This document shows, one piece after another, positions 1 to 7,303 of a stretch of 21,295 nucleotides of DNA. Each line of letters opens with the position of its first letter. Positions within the stretch are counted from its first letter, which is position 1. The translations under genes were made by a program, and so were the position numbers. Origin of the DNA: Ga0077527 sp038144955 (lineage in GTDB: Bacteria; Pseudomonadota; Gammaproteobacteria; Burkholderiales; SG8-41); contig JAYQOT010000044.1 of assembly GCA_038144955.1 (NCBI GenBank), positions 1 through 21,295 of the forward strand. The letters are read 5' to 3'. The notes beneath the pieces were generated by a model. That model did not search any database. It worked only from the letters and a program-made list of their open reading frames with translations, and was not told where the DNA came from.

Positions 1-230
1 ATGGTGCCCGGCACGATGGCGCGCGTGGGGCCGTTCACTTCGGCGAACTTGACCCATTCGACTTCGAGGCCTTCCTGCTCGGCGAATTTCATCTGCTCCA
101 TCACCGTGCCGAAGCCGAGGCTGAAACCGCTGGTCCAGTAACCGACCTTGATCTTCTGCGCCTGCGCGACGCCGGTGGTGAGCAGGGTGGCCAGGAACAG
201 TGCGTGGATCAGGCGTTTGTATGTTGTCAT
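1..230 (-). CDS. ABC transporter periplasmic substrate-binding protein (NMT1/SsuA-like), C-terminal part missing
   Basis: Only the first 76 codons are in the window; the gene continues past base 1. The start at 230 is preceded by a GGAG Shine-Dalgarno sequence. The product opens with a typical Sec signal peptide: basic residues near position 5, a hydrophobic run over about residues 7-20, and a likely cleavage after AQA near residue 24. The mature protein begins QKIKVGYWTSGF and continues through a segment ending near VNGPTRAIVPGT, which fits the first lobe of NMT1/SsuA/TauA-type binding proteins. It lies 25 bases downstream of the ATPase gene and would be the capture component of the importer whose permease and ATPase lie in the same operon. 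The ligand cannot be read from this fragment. By context it should be the carboxylate processed by the operon's CoA ligase and UbiD decarboxylase. Confidence 0.85.
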   Translation of the reverse strand, partial: MTTYKRLIHALFLATLLTTGVAQAQKIKVGYWTSGFSLGFGTVMEQMKFAEQEGLEVEWVKFAEVNGPTRAIVPGT

Positions 231-255
231 GGCGGTCTCCTGTTAAAAATAATAT

Positions 256-1038
256 TTAAATCAATAACTTGAGTTCATGTATCTGGGTGGCTCCGGCGGC
301 AGTGGTGGCATCGCGCGGACGACTCAGCGCAATGTCGACGCTGGCTCGGATGCGTCCCGGCCGCGGTGCCATCACGATGACGCGGTCGGCAAGCACCACC
401 GCTTCCTCGACGTCGTGGGTGACGAAGACGATGGTCATGTGCTTGAGTTTCTGGATGCGCAGCAGTTCTTCGTGCATTTGCGCGCGGGTCAGCGCATCGA
501 GCCGCGAGAACGGTTCGTCCATCAACAGGATGCACGGTTCCAGCACCAGGCTGCGCGCCAGCGCGACGCGGCTGCGCATGCCACCCGACAGCTGATAGGG
601 GAAAGCGTCGGCGAAGGCATCAAGGCCGACCAGCTGCAGTGCATCCCGTGCGCGCTGCGCACGTTCGGCGCGCGGCATGTCGCCGGCCTCCAGCGCGAAT
701 TCGACGTTGCGCTGCGTGGTGCGCCACGGCAGCAGGCGGTCTTCCTGGAACATGTAGCTGACGCTGCGCCAGTCGGCGAACTGGCGCGAAGCAACGCCGT
801 TGATGCGCACTTCGCCGCGTTCCGGCGTGACCAGGCCCGAGATGATGTTGAGCAGCGTCGATTTGCCGCAGCCCGATGCGCCGAGAATGGCGACGATGGA
901 ATGCGCGTCTATGGTCAGGTTGATATCGTCCAGCACCTGCATGCTGCTGCCGTCAGGCGAACGGAACCACTTGGACACGCCGCGCACGGCGATTGCGCCG
1001 GCATCCGCGGTTGTGGCAGTGGCGGAGTCGGCGGTCAT
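256..1038 (-). CDS. ABC transporter ATP-binding protein, SsuB/TauB/NitT type
   Basis: A 260-residue ATPase subunit of an importer of the nitrate/sulfonate/taurine class, acting at the cytoplasmic face of the inner membrane. Visible motifs in order: Walker A GASGCGKST at residues 53-61; Q-loop in MFQEDRLLPW at about 96-105, where the DRLLPW form is typical of SsuB/TauB; signature LSGGM near 149-153; Walker B CILLMDEPF near 169-177; and the switch histidine in FVTHDVEEA near 208-216. After Walker B it reads SRLD where GALD is more usual, with the D-loop aspartate kept. The start lies one base after the UbiD stop codon, so translation is very likely coupled. It pairs with the permease at 3288-4097 and the binding protein at 1-230. 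The gene is of normal family length. The substrate is not readable from an ATPase. Confidence 0.95.
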   Translation of the reverse strand: MTADSATATTADAGAIAVRGVSKWFRSPDGSSMQVLDDINLTIDAHSIVAILGASGCGKSTLLNIISGLVTPERGEVRINGVASRQFADWRSVSYMFQEDRLLPWRTTQRNVEFALEAGDMPRAERAQRARDALQLVGLDAFADAFPYQLSGGMRSRVALARSLVLEPCILLMDEPFSRLDALTRAQMHEELLRIQKLKHMTIVFVTHDVEEAVVLADRVIVMAPRPGRIRASVDIALSRPRDATTAAGATQIHELKLLI

Positions 1039-1039
1039 T

Positions 1040-2662
1040 TCAGGCGTTTTTCACCGGCGGTTTGGCGGCGAAGGTGGAATCGCGCAGGCAATGGCGGCCG
1101 CGTGCGTCCTGCCACAGTTTGCCGTCCTCATGCAGCTTGCCCAGCGCGCGCGCGACGGTGGGAAAGTCGTAATCGGCGAATTTTTCGGCGAGTTCGGAGT
1201 AGTAGAGCGGCGGTTTTTCGATCACCGCCACAATTTTTGCGGCGAGTTCGGCAACGGCCTTCTCGCCGGAGGCGATCTTCGGCGCAGTATCGGCCTTGCC
1301 GCCGACATAGTCGGCGATTTTCACGCGGTCGGTGTAGGCGTAGGAGATGCGCTCGAAGCGTTCTTTCGGTATGCCTTCGGATATCGTCGCGTCGATGCCG
1401 ACCTTGGCGCCGGTGGGCACCACACCCGGCGGCGTTACCGCGAGGCTGGGGTCCAGCGGCTTGGCGCGGCTGCCGGGGATGATGATGACGTCCTTGTCGC
1501 CCTGCACACGGGTGGCGATCGCCCATTCGACGTCCATCGCATTGAACACGTCGATGTCGTCGTCGACGACCACCACGTGCTTCAGGTCCATTACCGACAG
1601 CGCGGCGAGCAGCGCATTCTTGCCTTCGCCGGCCTGTTTCTTGATGGAGACCACGGCGTGCCAGAAACCGCAGCCGCCGAGGGTGACGTTGATGTCCTTG
1701 ACCTGAACGCCGGCAGTCTTAAGTGCGCGGCGGATCTGGGTGTAGCGCGTCGGCGCCATCAGCCAGGTGTTTTCCCACGGCATGTGCAGCGCGTAATAGA
1801 TCGCGTCGCGGCGCATGGTCACGGCGTTGATGCGCACCACCGGATTCCAGTGCAGTCCGCCCATCAACCGGGTGAATTCACCGAAGCGGCCCTCGGGTTG
1901 GGTCCAGCCCGTCGGCAGGATTTCGCCTTCGAGCACGATTTCGGAATCGGCGATGCACGGCAGGTCGATGGTTTCGCACTGCGCGAGTTCGATCGCCGAA
2001 CCGCGGATGCCGCCGGCGATGGCCATCTCGTCGGTGCCCAGCGGCGCGCGGAAACCCGAACCGAGGTTTTCAAAAGGATGATTGCCGATTGAGATCGAGA
2101 TCGGGCAGGGGCGGCCGGCTTCGTAGGCACGCTGCGCAAAGAGGCGCATGTTGTTCGGCGTGACGATGTCGATGCCGGTCAGGTTCTTTTCCTTGACCAT
2201 GAAGCGGTAGATGCCCGAATTCAGGCCGAACTCGGGATCGCGGGCGATGGTGATGCCGGCGGTGATCATCGGCCCGCCGTCATAGATCGAGAACATCGGA
2301 ATCGGCAGGCTGAACAGGTCGACGTCCTTGCCGGTGCGGATGACTTCCTTGACCGGGGTCTTTTCGACGTATTTCGGCGGGATCGGGTTTTCGATGCCGT
2401 TCTGCAGGCGGAACTCGATTTCCGGGTAGGTGCTGCAGCCCATCGACATGATCGCCCGTTTCTGCGAGCGGATGATGCCGGAGACCACCGGCATGTTGTA
2501 GCCGATGACGTTGTGGAACAGCAGCGCCTTGTCGGACTGATCGACCAGTGTCGCGATGTGACGGCTGTCGACCGGCTGTTTGATATCGACCAGTTCCTGC
2601 TCGGCGCGCAGGCGGTCGAGGAAGCCGCGGAAGGTTTCGTCGGCGTACGGCGGTTTTTTCAT
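1040..2662 (-). CDS. UbiD-family prenyl-FMN-dependent decarboxylase with a C-terminal extension
   Basis: This 540-residue protein belongs to the UbiD family, reversible (de)carboxylases of aromatic and alpha,beta-unsaturated acids that use prenylated FMN. The catalytic Arg-Glu-Glu triad is visible as R153 (in SGIYRF), E257 and E262 (PEGRFGEF). The spacing (104 and 5 residues) equals that of R173/E277/E282 in fungal Fdc1. N148, 20 residues before the Fdc1 metal-ligand position N168 in the same offset, is also kept. The decarboxylase core ends near residue 480. Residues 485-530 form an additional segment that reads like a winged helix (two amphipathic helices, then KLWQDARGRHCL). The start overlaps the UbiX stop by ATGA, so cofactor maker and user are translationally coupled. 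Its place beside a CoA ligase and an importer argues for a catabolic enzyme, not for ubiquinone biosynthesis. The substrate could be the free acid or its CoA thioester, as in phthaloyl-CoA decarboxylases. Confidence 0.93.
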   Translation of the reverse strand: MKKPPYADETFRGFLDRLRAEQELVDIKQPVDSRHIATLVDQSDKALLFHNVIGYNMPVVSGIIRSQKRAIMSMGCSTYPEIEFRLQNGIENPIPPKYVEKTPVKEVIRTGKDVDLFSLPIPMFSIYDGGPMITAGITIARDPEFGLNSGIYRFMVKEKNLTGIDIVTPNNMRLFAQRAYEAGRPCPISISIGNHPFENLGSGFRAPLGTDEMAIAGGIRGSAIELAQCETIDLPCIADSEIVLEGEILPTGWTQPEGRFGEFTRLMGGLHWNPVVRINAVTMRRDAIYYALHMPWENTWLMAPTRYTQIRRALKTAGVQVKDINVTLGGCGFWHAVVSIKKQAGEGKNALLAALSVMDLKHVVVVDDDIDVFNAMDVEWAIATRVQGDKDVIIIPGSRAKPLDPSLAVTPPGVVPTGAKVGIDATISEGIPKERFERISYAYTDRVKIADYVGGKADTAPKIASGEKAVAELAAKIVAVIEKPPLYYSELAEKFADYDFPTVARALGKLHEDGKLWQDARGRHCLRDSTFAAKPPVKNA

Positions 2663-3291
2663 TTGCGGTTCTTGCCTTTTGTCTTGCCCGATTCTTCTTC
2701 CGGACCGGTGACCCCGGCCCAGCGCTTGATCGATTCGTGTTCGACGTCGAACAGGTCGAGCACGCGGCCGACCGTGTGGTTGACCAGGTCATCGACGGTC
2801 TTGCCGCCGCTGTAGAACGCGGGCACCGGCGGGAAAATCACGCCACCCATCAGCGTCACCGCTTCCATGTTGCGGATATGGGCGAGGTTGAGCGGCGTCT
2901 CGCGGGTGATCAGCACCAGGCGGCGGCGCTCCTTGAGGATCACGTCGGCGGCGCGGGTGATCAGGTTGTCGGCGTAGGCATGCGCCACCGATGCCAGGGT
3001 TTTCATCGAGCACGGCGCGATGACCATGCCGGCGGTGAGGAAGGAGCCGCTGGCGATGGTGGCGCCGATGTCGCGCACGTTGTGGGTGACGTCGGCCAGC
3101 TTGTGCAGCGCCTTGCGGTCCATGCCGTATTCCTGGTACGCATTGAGCACACCGGCGTCGGACACCACGAGGTGGGTTTCCCAGCCGCCGAGGGCGCGCA
3201 GGCGCTCGAGGATGCGGATGCCGTAGACCGAGCCGGAGGCGCCGGTCATGCCGACGATCAGCCGGCGCGGTGCAGTGCGGGATTTGCTCAT
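2659..3291 (-). CDS. ubiX: UbiX-family flavin prenyltransferase
   Basis: A 210-residue member of the UbiX/Pad1 family, which attaches a dimethylallyl group to reduced FMN to make the prenyl-FMN used by UbiD enzymes. Family features seen: the N-terminal flavin-binding loop GMTGASGSVYG (residues 14-24), VVSDAG (42-47), the SGSF turn (81-84), APCSMKTLA (92-100), RETPLNLAHIRNM (130-142) and the PPVPAFY segment near 154-160. The end is lysine- and glutamate-rich (about 196-210) and looks disordered. It sits directly upstream of ubiD with an ATGA overlap, and its own start overlaps the permease stop by ATGA. It is therefore likely a dedicated operon copy that supplies the neighbouring decarboxylase; a housekeeping ubiX may exist elsewhere. 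The family call is secure. Whether it uses DMAP or DMAPP is not visible. Confidence 0.95.
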   Translation of the reverse strand: MSKSRTAPRRLIVGMTGASGSVYGIRILERLRALGGWETHLVVSDAGVLNAYQEYGMDRKALHKLADVTHNVRDIGATIASGSFLTAGMVIAPCSMKTLASVAHAYADNLITRAADVILKERRRLVLITRETPLNLAHIRNMEAVTLMGGVIFPPVPAFYSGGKTVDDLVNHTVGRVLDLFDVEHESIKRWAGVTGPEEESGKTKGKNRK

Positions 3292-4097
3292 GATGTTTCA
3301 GCCTCTTTTTTCCAGCGGAACAGGTGGTTTTCCAGCGGACGCAGGATGCCCATCTCGATCGCCGCCATCATCACCACCAGCGTCAGCGTCCAGGCGAACA
3401 CCTGGTCGGTCTGGATCAGGTCGGCGGCCTGGCGCAGACGGTATCCTACACCGCTCGACGAGCCCAGCGTTTCGGCGACCAGTGACACCCGCCAGCCGAA
3501 GCCGAAGGCGAGCCGCGCCCCGGAGAAGAAATAGGGCAGTATCGTCGGCAGGTAGATTTTCCACATCACCTTGTGCGCGGGCATGCGCAGCACGTGGGCG
3601 AGTTCGATGAAATCGGCGCTGACGGTGCGCGTGCCCTGCCAGACGTTGGTGATGATCAGCGGCATCGCGGTCATGAACACCACGAACACCGTGGTCGCGT
3701 TGGAGACGCCGAACCAGATGATGGCGAAGGTGGCCCAAATCGCCGAAGACACCGTGTTCATCACCGGGATCACCGGCTCGAAAAAGTCGCCGAGCTTGCG
3801 CCTGGCGCCGAAGATGATGCCCAGCGGCAGGCCGATCAGGGTGGCGAGGATGAAGCCGGTGCCGACGCGTCCCAGCGTGATGGCGAGGTCCTGCCACAGC
3901 GTGCCGCTGGCTGAAATCTGCGCCAGAGCGTTCCACACCCGCGCCGGTCCTGGCAGCACGTAGTGCGGCACGCGCAGCGCGAGCAGCCACCACACGAAGA
4001 CGATGACGCCGACCAGCGCCAGCCGCTGCACGAACAGCCGGCGCGAACGCGGCGCCGGCGTGTTGGCGTGGATGGCGCTTTCGAGAACCTGGGGCAT
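3288..4097 (-). CDS. ABC transporter permease, SsuC/TauC/NitT type
   Basis: A 269-residue inner-membrane permease of the BPD-transporter (nitrate/sulfonate/taurine) class. About six hydrophobic segments can be seen, the first near residues 25-42. The segment TLGRVGTGFILATLIGLPLGIIFG (about 74-97) is characteristic of SsuC-like permeases. The EAA coupling loop that docks on the ATPase lies near residues 165-190 (ELAHVLRMPAHKVMWKIYLP). The start is 20 bases after the thioesterase stop, and its stop overlaps the UbiX start by ATGA. Its position between the thioesterase and ubiX, separate from its ATPase and binding-protein genes, is an unusual order and ties the transporter to the enzymes. Family assignment is firm; the transported compound is not known. 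Confidence 0.93.
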   Translation of the reverse strand: MPQVLESAIHANTPAPRSRRLFVQRLALVGVIVFVWWLLALRVPHYVLPGPARVWNALAQISASGTLWQDLAITLGRVGTGFILATLIGLPLGIIFGARRKLGDFFEPVIPVMNTVSSAIWATFAIIWFGVSNATTVFVVFMTAMPLIITNVWQGTRTVSADFIELAHVLRMPAHKVMWKIYLPTILPYFFSGARLAFGFGWRVSLVAETLGSSSGVGYRLRQAADLIQTDQVFAWTLTLVVMMAAIEMGILRPLENHLFRWKKEAETS

Positions 4098-4117
4098 TGT
4101 CAGGCGCTCTTAAGCGG

Positions 4118-4549
4118 TCAGGCTTTCGGCGGCGCGGTGAAGTAGGTGCCGCGGCCGCTGGCGACCAGCGCGCCGTCCTTGTCATAGACGTAGGCTTCGG
4201 CGGTGGAATACTGGCTGCCGCTGCGTACCACGCGACCCTTGGCGGTCAAATCGCCGGGCATCGCCGCCTTGTGGTAATCAACGCGGATGTCGATGGTCGG
4301 TACCGGACGGCCGAGCTGCGCAGCGATGGCGTAGTCGGCGACGACATCGACGATCGCGGCGAGGATGCCGCCATGGGTGTAGCGACGCTCCGGATTGACC
4401 ACCCATTCTTCGCGCCAGGTGGCTTTCACCTCAATGCCCGACTCGTCGGCCTTGAGAAAGGTGAAATTGAGCCACTGGTTGAACGGGCCGCGGCTGATCA
4501 GTTTCTGCAGCTGCTCTAGCGAGGGTGCTGCGGGTTTGGCTTCACTCAT
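4118..4549 (-). CDS. PaaI-like hotdog-fold acyl-CoA thioesterase
   Basis: A 143-residue cytoplasmic hotdog protein, of normal length for the PaaI/YdiI thioesterase family, which hydrolyses aryl- or acyl-CoA thioesters. The family hallmark is visible: the central-helix segment THGGILAAIVDVVADYA (about 58-74) with H59-G60-G61 and an acidic residue at D68. It is followed by the strands TIDIRVDYHKAAMPGDLTAKGRVVRSG in the expected order. A GGAG Shine-Dalgarno lies six bases before the start. The start overlaps the end of the CoA ligase gene by 8 bases (ATGAGTGA). In this operon it could release the free acid from a dead-end or end-product CoA thioester and recycle CoA, a frequent role beside aromatic-CoA pathways. 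That role is inferred from context; the acyl specificity cannot be read. Confidence 0.9.
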   Translation of the reverse strand: MSEAKPAAPSLEQLQKLISRGPFNQWLNFTFLKADESGIEVKATWREEWVVNPERRYTHGGILAAIVDVVADYAIAAQLGRPVPTIDIRVDYHKAAMPGDLTAKGRVVRSGSQYSTAEAYVYDKDGALVASGRGTYFTAPPKA

Positions 4550-6080
4550 GATTTACTCCGGTTGCATTGAGGGTGGAATCCTGCGCGACGAGGGCGCGCA
4601 GCCGCTCGCGGTCAATCTTGTTGGTGCCGGCCAGCGGCAACTGGTCAAGAAAATACACTCGCCGTGGATGCTGGTAGGCGGGTCCGCTGGCCAGCGCGTG
4701 CTGCTTGATCTCGTCAGCGGTTGCTGCGGTACCGGTGCGCAGCACGATGAAGGCGTACGGCACCTGGCCTTTAAGTTCGTGGGCGAAGGGCAGCACGCAG
4801 GCCTGGTGCACGGCGGGATGTTTCTCCAGCAACTGCTCGACCTCGACCGGAAAAATATTCTCGCCGCCGCTGACAAACATGTCATCGGTACGGCCGACGA
4901 AATAATAAAAGCCTTCGGCATCACGGCGGCAGATGTCGCCGGTGTGGTACCAGCCGTCGCGGATGCGTCGTGCGGTCTCCTTCGGCAGTCCGTGATAGCC
5001 GAGCAGCACGCCGGGATTGCGCAGCAGCAGTTCGCCTTCATCAGTGTTCGGCCCGTTGACCAGCCTGGCTTCGGTGCCGGCATAGGGGGCGCCGATGGAG
5101 CCCGGCGGCCGCGGCTTGCCCTGCGGATGGGGCCCCAGCGGCACCGGGCCGCCTTCGGTGACGCCGTAGACCACCAGCGCTTCAGCGTTGGGGAAATTGT
5201 CGTGCACGTCGCGCAGCAGCTGTGGCGAGGAGGGCGCGGAACCCATCATCACGGTGCGCACCGCTGACGTATCGATGCCGGCGAGCAGGTCGCGGCGTTT
5301 GAGCATCATCGCCATCATCGTCGGAACCCCCGAGATCACCGTGCAGCGGTAGCGGCCGATGGCGGCGATATAGCGTTCGACGCTGAACTGCGGCATCAGC
5401 ACCAGTGTTGCGCCGGCGGTGAGGCCCTGCTTGATCGCGTTGAGTGCGTTCTTGTGGTACAGCGGCGCGGCGACGAGGATCACGTCCTTCTCGCTGGTGC
5501 CGCGGGTGTGGGCGAGGATGCGGCGGCTCCAGTTTTGTCCGTAGTGGCTGAGCAGCACACCCTTGGGCTGGCCGGTGGAACCAGAGGTATAGGGCTGGAT
5601 GGCGATGGTGTCCAGCGCCGGTTCCACGACGGTGTACGCGCCGGGGTCGAGGAGCTCGGCAAAATCGCCGTCGAAATCGACGGCAGGCAGCGCCTGCGGC
5701 AGCAAATGCGCAAACGCAGCTTCACGGAACACCAGCTTCGCGCCGGCGTCCCTGACGATATGGCCTACGGTGTCGGCGGCGAGCTTGACGTTGATCGGCA
5801 CCGGCACCATGCCCGCACGCATGGCACCGAGCAGGGTGACGACGAATTCAACACGGTTGAGTGCAAGGATGCCGACGCGGTCGCCTGCGTGCAGGCCCTT
5901 GCGTTCAAGGCCGCGTGCCACCGCGTTGGCTTGAGCGTCGAGATCGCGAAAGGAGTGCTCGCGCGGGGCGGCAGGATCGCGCAGATCGATCAGCGCGGTG
6001 CGCGACGATTCCGCGCGTTCCGCGAACGGCGCGCCGAGGTTGCCGGGATAGCCCCGGGGTTCGGGGGCGGGGACGCTCAT
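4542..6080 (-). CDS. AMP-forming acyl/aryl-CoA ligase (ANL superfamily)
   Basis: A 512-residue adenylate-forming ligase that activates a carboxylic acid with ATP to an acyl-AMP and then to the CoA thioester. Core motifs in order: P-loop YTSGSTGQPKG (164-174), A5-like VYGVTEGG (304-311), A7-like WYHTGD (377-382), hinge region FVGRTDDMFVSGGENIFPVEVE (394-415), and the C-terminal catalytic lysine K488 in LAGTNKIDRERL. All residues needed for both half-reactions appear intact. The start is 10 bases after the oxidoreductase stop, and the end overlaps the thioesterase start. Overall it resembles medium-chain, benzoate-type and crotonobetaine/carnitine-type ligases, but the acid is not evident. By context it activates the compound brought in by the operon's ABC importer, before or after UbiD acts. 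Confidence 0.92.
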   Translation of the reverse strand: MSVPAPEPRGYPGNLGAPFAERAESSRTALIDLRDPAAPREHSFRDLDAQANAVARGLERKGLHAGDRVGILALNRVEFVVTLLGAMRAGMVPVPINVKLAADTVGHIVRDAGAKLVFREAAFAHLLPQALPAVDFDGDFAELLDPGAYTVVEPALDTIAIQPYTSGSTGQPKGVLLSHYGQNWSRRILAHTRGTSEKDVILVAAPLYHKNALNAIKQGLTAGATLVLMPQFSVERYIAAIGRYRCTVISGVPTMMAMMLKRRDLLAGIDTSAVRTVMMGSAPSSPQLLRDVHDNFPNAEALVVYGVTEGGPVPLGPHPQGKPRPPGSIGAPYAGTEARLVNGPNTDEGELLLRNPGVLLGYHGLPKETARRIRDGWYHTGDICRRDAEGFYYFVGRTDDMFVSGGENIFPVEVEQLLEKHPAVHQACVLPFAHELKGQVPYAFIVLRTGTAATADEIKQHALASGPAYQHPRRVYFLDQLPLAGTNKIDRERLRALVAQDSTLNATGVNHE

Positions 6081-6090
6081 GCGCGGCGGG

Positions 6091-7095
6091 TCAGGGTTTG
6101 ATGATGACCTTGCCGAAGACTTCGCGGTTTTCGATCAGCTTGAGGCCTTCCACCGCGCGTTCGAGCGGCAGTACTTCGTCGATGACGGGTTTCATCTTGC
6201 CCTGCTGGATCAGATCCATCAGCGCCTTCAGGTTCTCGTCATAGAAGCTGTTGGAGCCGATGATCTGCAGCTCGAAGCTCCACACGTAGCGCAGATCTTC
6301 TTTCGGATCGTAGCCCGCGGTGGCGCCACATACCAGGATCTTGCCGCCGCGCTTGACGCATTTCAGCGTCGGCGCCCAGGTGTCGCCGCCGGTGAAGTTG
6401 ATGACGACATCAACGCCACCCTCGTAATTGCGCCGTTGCGGCTTGCCGAATTTCTCGATGGCCCATTTCGAGAAATCGGTTTCCTTGTAGTTGATGACGT
6501 GATCGGAACCGAGATCCTTGAGTCGCTTGATCTTGTCATCGCTGGAGGCGCAGGAAATCACTTCGGCGCCCAGCATCCTGGCGAGCAGCACGCAGCCGGT
6601 GCCGACGCCGCCGCTGGCGCCGAGCACCAGCACCTTGTCGCCTTTTTTGATCGTGTTGTGGGTGATGATCATGCGGTGTGCGGTGCCGTAGGCGACCGGC
6701 AGCGAGGCGGCCTGCTCGAAACTGACGCCATCCGGCATTTTGATCAGCTGGTCGGCGGCGACCAGGCATTTCTCGGCGAGGCCACCGTGCATCATTTCGC
6801 CCATCAGGCCTTTTTTCTTGTTCAGCGGATTGACCAGCACGCGGTCGCCGGCTTTCCAGCCGCTGACGCCGGCGCCGACTTCAAGGATCTCTCCGGCCAT
6901 GTCGAGACCGATGATCATCGGGAAGGGCACCTTGATGCCGGGCATGCCGCGCACCGTGAACACGTCGTGATAGTTGAACGAGGTTGCGCCGACGCGAATG
7001 ACGACGTGCCCCTCGGTGACTGCCGGATCGGGAAAGTCCGGAACCAGTTCCAGACTGTCAAGACTGCCGTGACCGCGTAATACCACTGCTCGCAT
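6091..7095 (-). CDS. MDR-family NAD(P)H-dependent oxidoreductase, zinc-free quinone-oxidoreductase/enoyl-reductase type
   Basis: A 334-residue medium-chain dehydrogenase/reductase and the first gene of the minus-strand operon. The N-terminal GroES-like domain includes GHVVIRVGATSFNYHDVFTVRG and the PMIIGLDMAGEILEVG segment near 59-74. The nucleotide-binding Rossmann loop VLGASGGVGTG is at 157-167. The catalytic-zinc cysteine position is occupied by N41 (NYHD), and there is no four-cysteine structural-zinc lobe around residues 88-112, so it is unlikely to be a classical zinc alcohol dehydrogenase. Family members of this type reduce quinones, enones or enoyl-CoA double bonds. A GGAG sequence lies about ten bases before the start, inside the palindrome at 7101-7112. 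In the pathway it could reduce the unsaturated product of decarboxylation. The substrate is inferred only from position. Confidence 0.88.
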   Translation of the reverse strand: MRAVVLRGHGSLDSLELVPDFPDPAVTEGHVVIRVGATSFNYHDVFTVRGMPGIKVPFPMIIGLDMAGEILEVGAGVSGWKAGDRVLVNPLNKKKGLMGEMMHGGLAEKCLVAADQLIKMPDGVSFEQAASLPVAYGTAHRMIITHNTIKKGDKVLVLGASGGVGTGCVLLARMLGAEVISCASSDDKIKRLKDLGSDHVINYKETDFSKWAIEKFGKPQRRNYEGGVDVVINFTGGDTWAPTLKCVKRGGKILVCGATAGYDPKEDLRYVWSFELQIIGSNSFYDENLKALMDLIQQGKMKPVIDEVLPLERAVEGLKLIENREVFGKVIIKP

Positions 7096-7256
7096 CGATG
7101 TTCTCCGGAGAAATTGAGGGAAATTTCAGAACGCGCCCGGATGGACGCGTGGAATACCGTAATTATGGTCAATTTTTCGCGCTTGTGCTGCCGCTGCGGC
7201 GAAACAAAATGGTTGCAGCCCGCATGGTGAAAACACGTCTTGCGCCATTGCGGCAC

Positions 7257-7275
7257 AGTCCCGACAATCGGGACT
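7257..7275. promoter_or_regulatory. Perfect 8-3-8 inverted repeat, operator or mRNA hairpin in the divergent control region
   Basis: The arms AGTCCCGA (7257-7264) and TCGGGACT (7268-7275) are exact reverse complements around the spacer CAA. The repeat ends 28 bases before the ATG of the first MFS gene, in the 208-base gap between two divergent operons. As DNA it would suit a dimeric repressor or activator. As RNA it would form a short GC-rich hairpin in the MFS leader. No T-run follows it on the plus strand, so it is not an intrinsic terminator. The cognate regulator is not encoded in this window. Confidence 0.5.
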
Positions 7276-7303
7276 CCCCCGCAAAAACTAATCCTCCTCC
7301 TGA

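Noticed and set aside
277..2092. Long plus-strand open frames (about 400 and 430 codons) opposite the ATPase and UbiD genes
   Set aside because: They lie antisense to genes with complete catalytic motifs, show no recognisable domain, and are Arg/His/Asp-rich as expected for shadows in GC-rich DNA.
7120..7301. Minus-strand SD-like AGGAGGAGGA followed by a TTG-initiated frame of about 50 codons in the divergent gap, as a possible leader peptide of the catabolic operon
   Set aside because: No ATG or GTG lies at a proper distance, the product has no recognisable character, and the SD-like run is just the complement of the pyrimidine run before the MFS gene.
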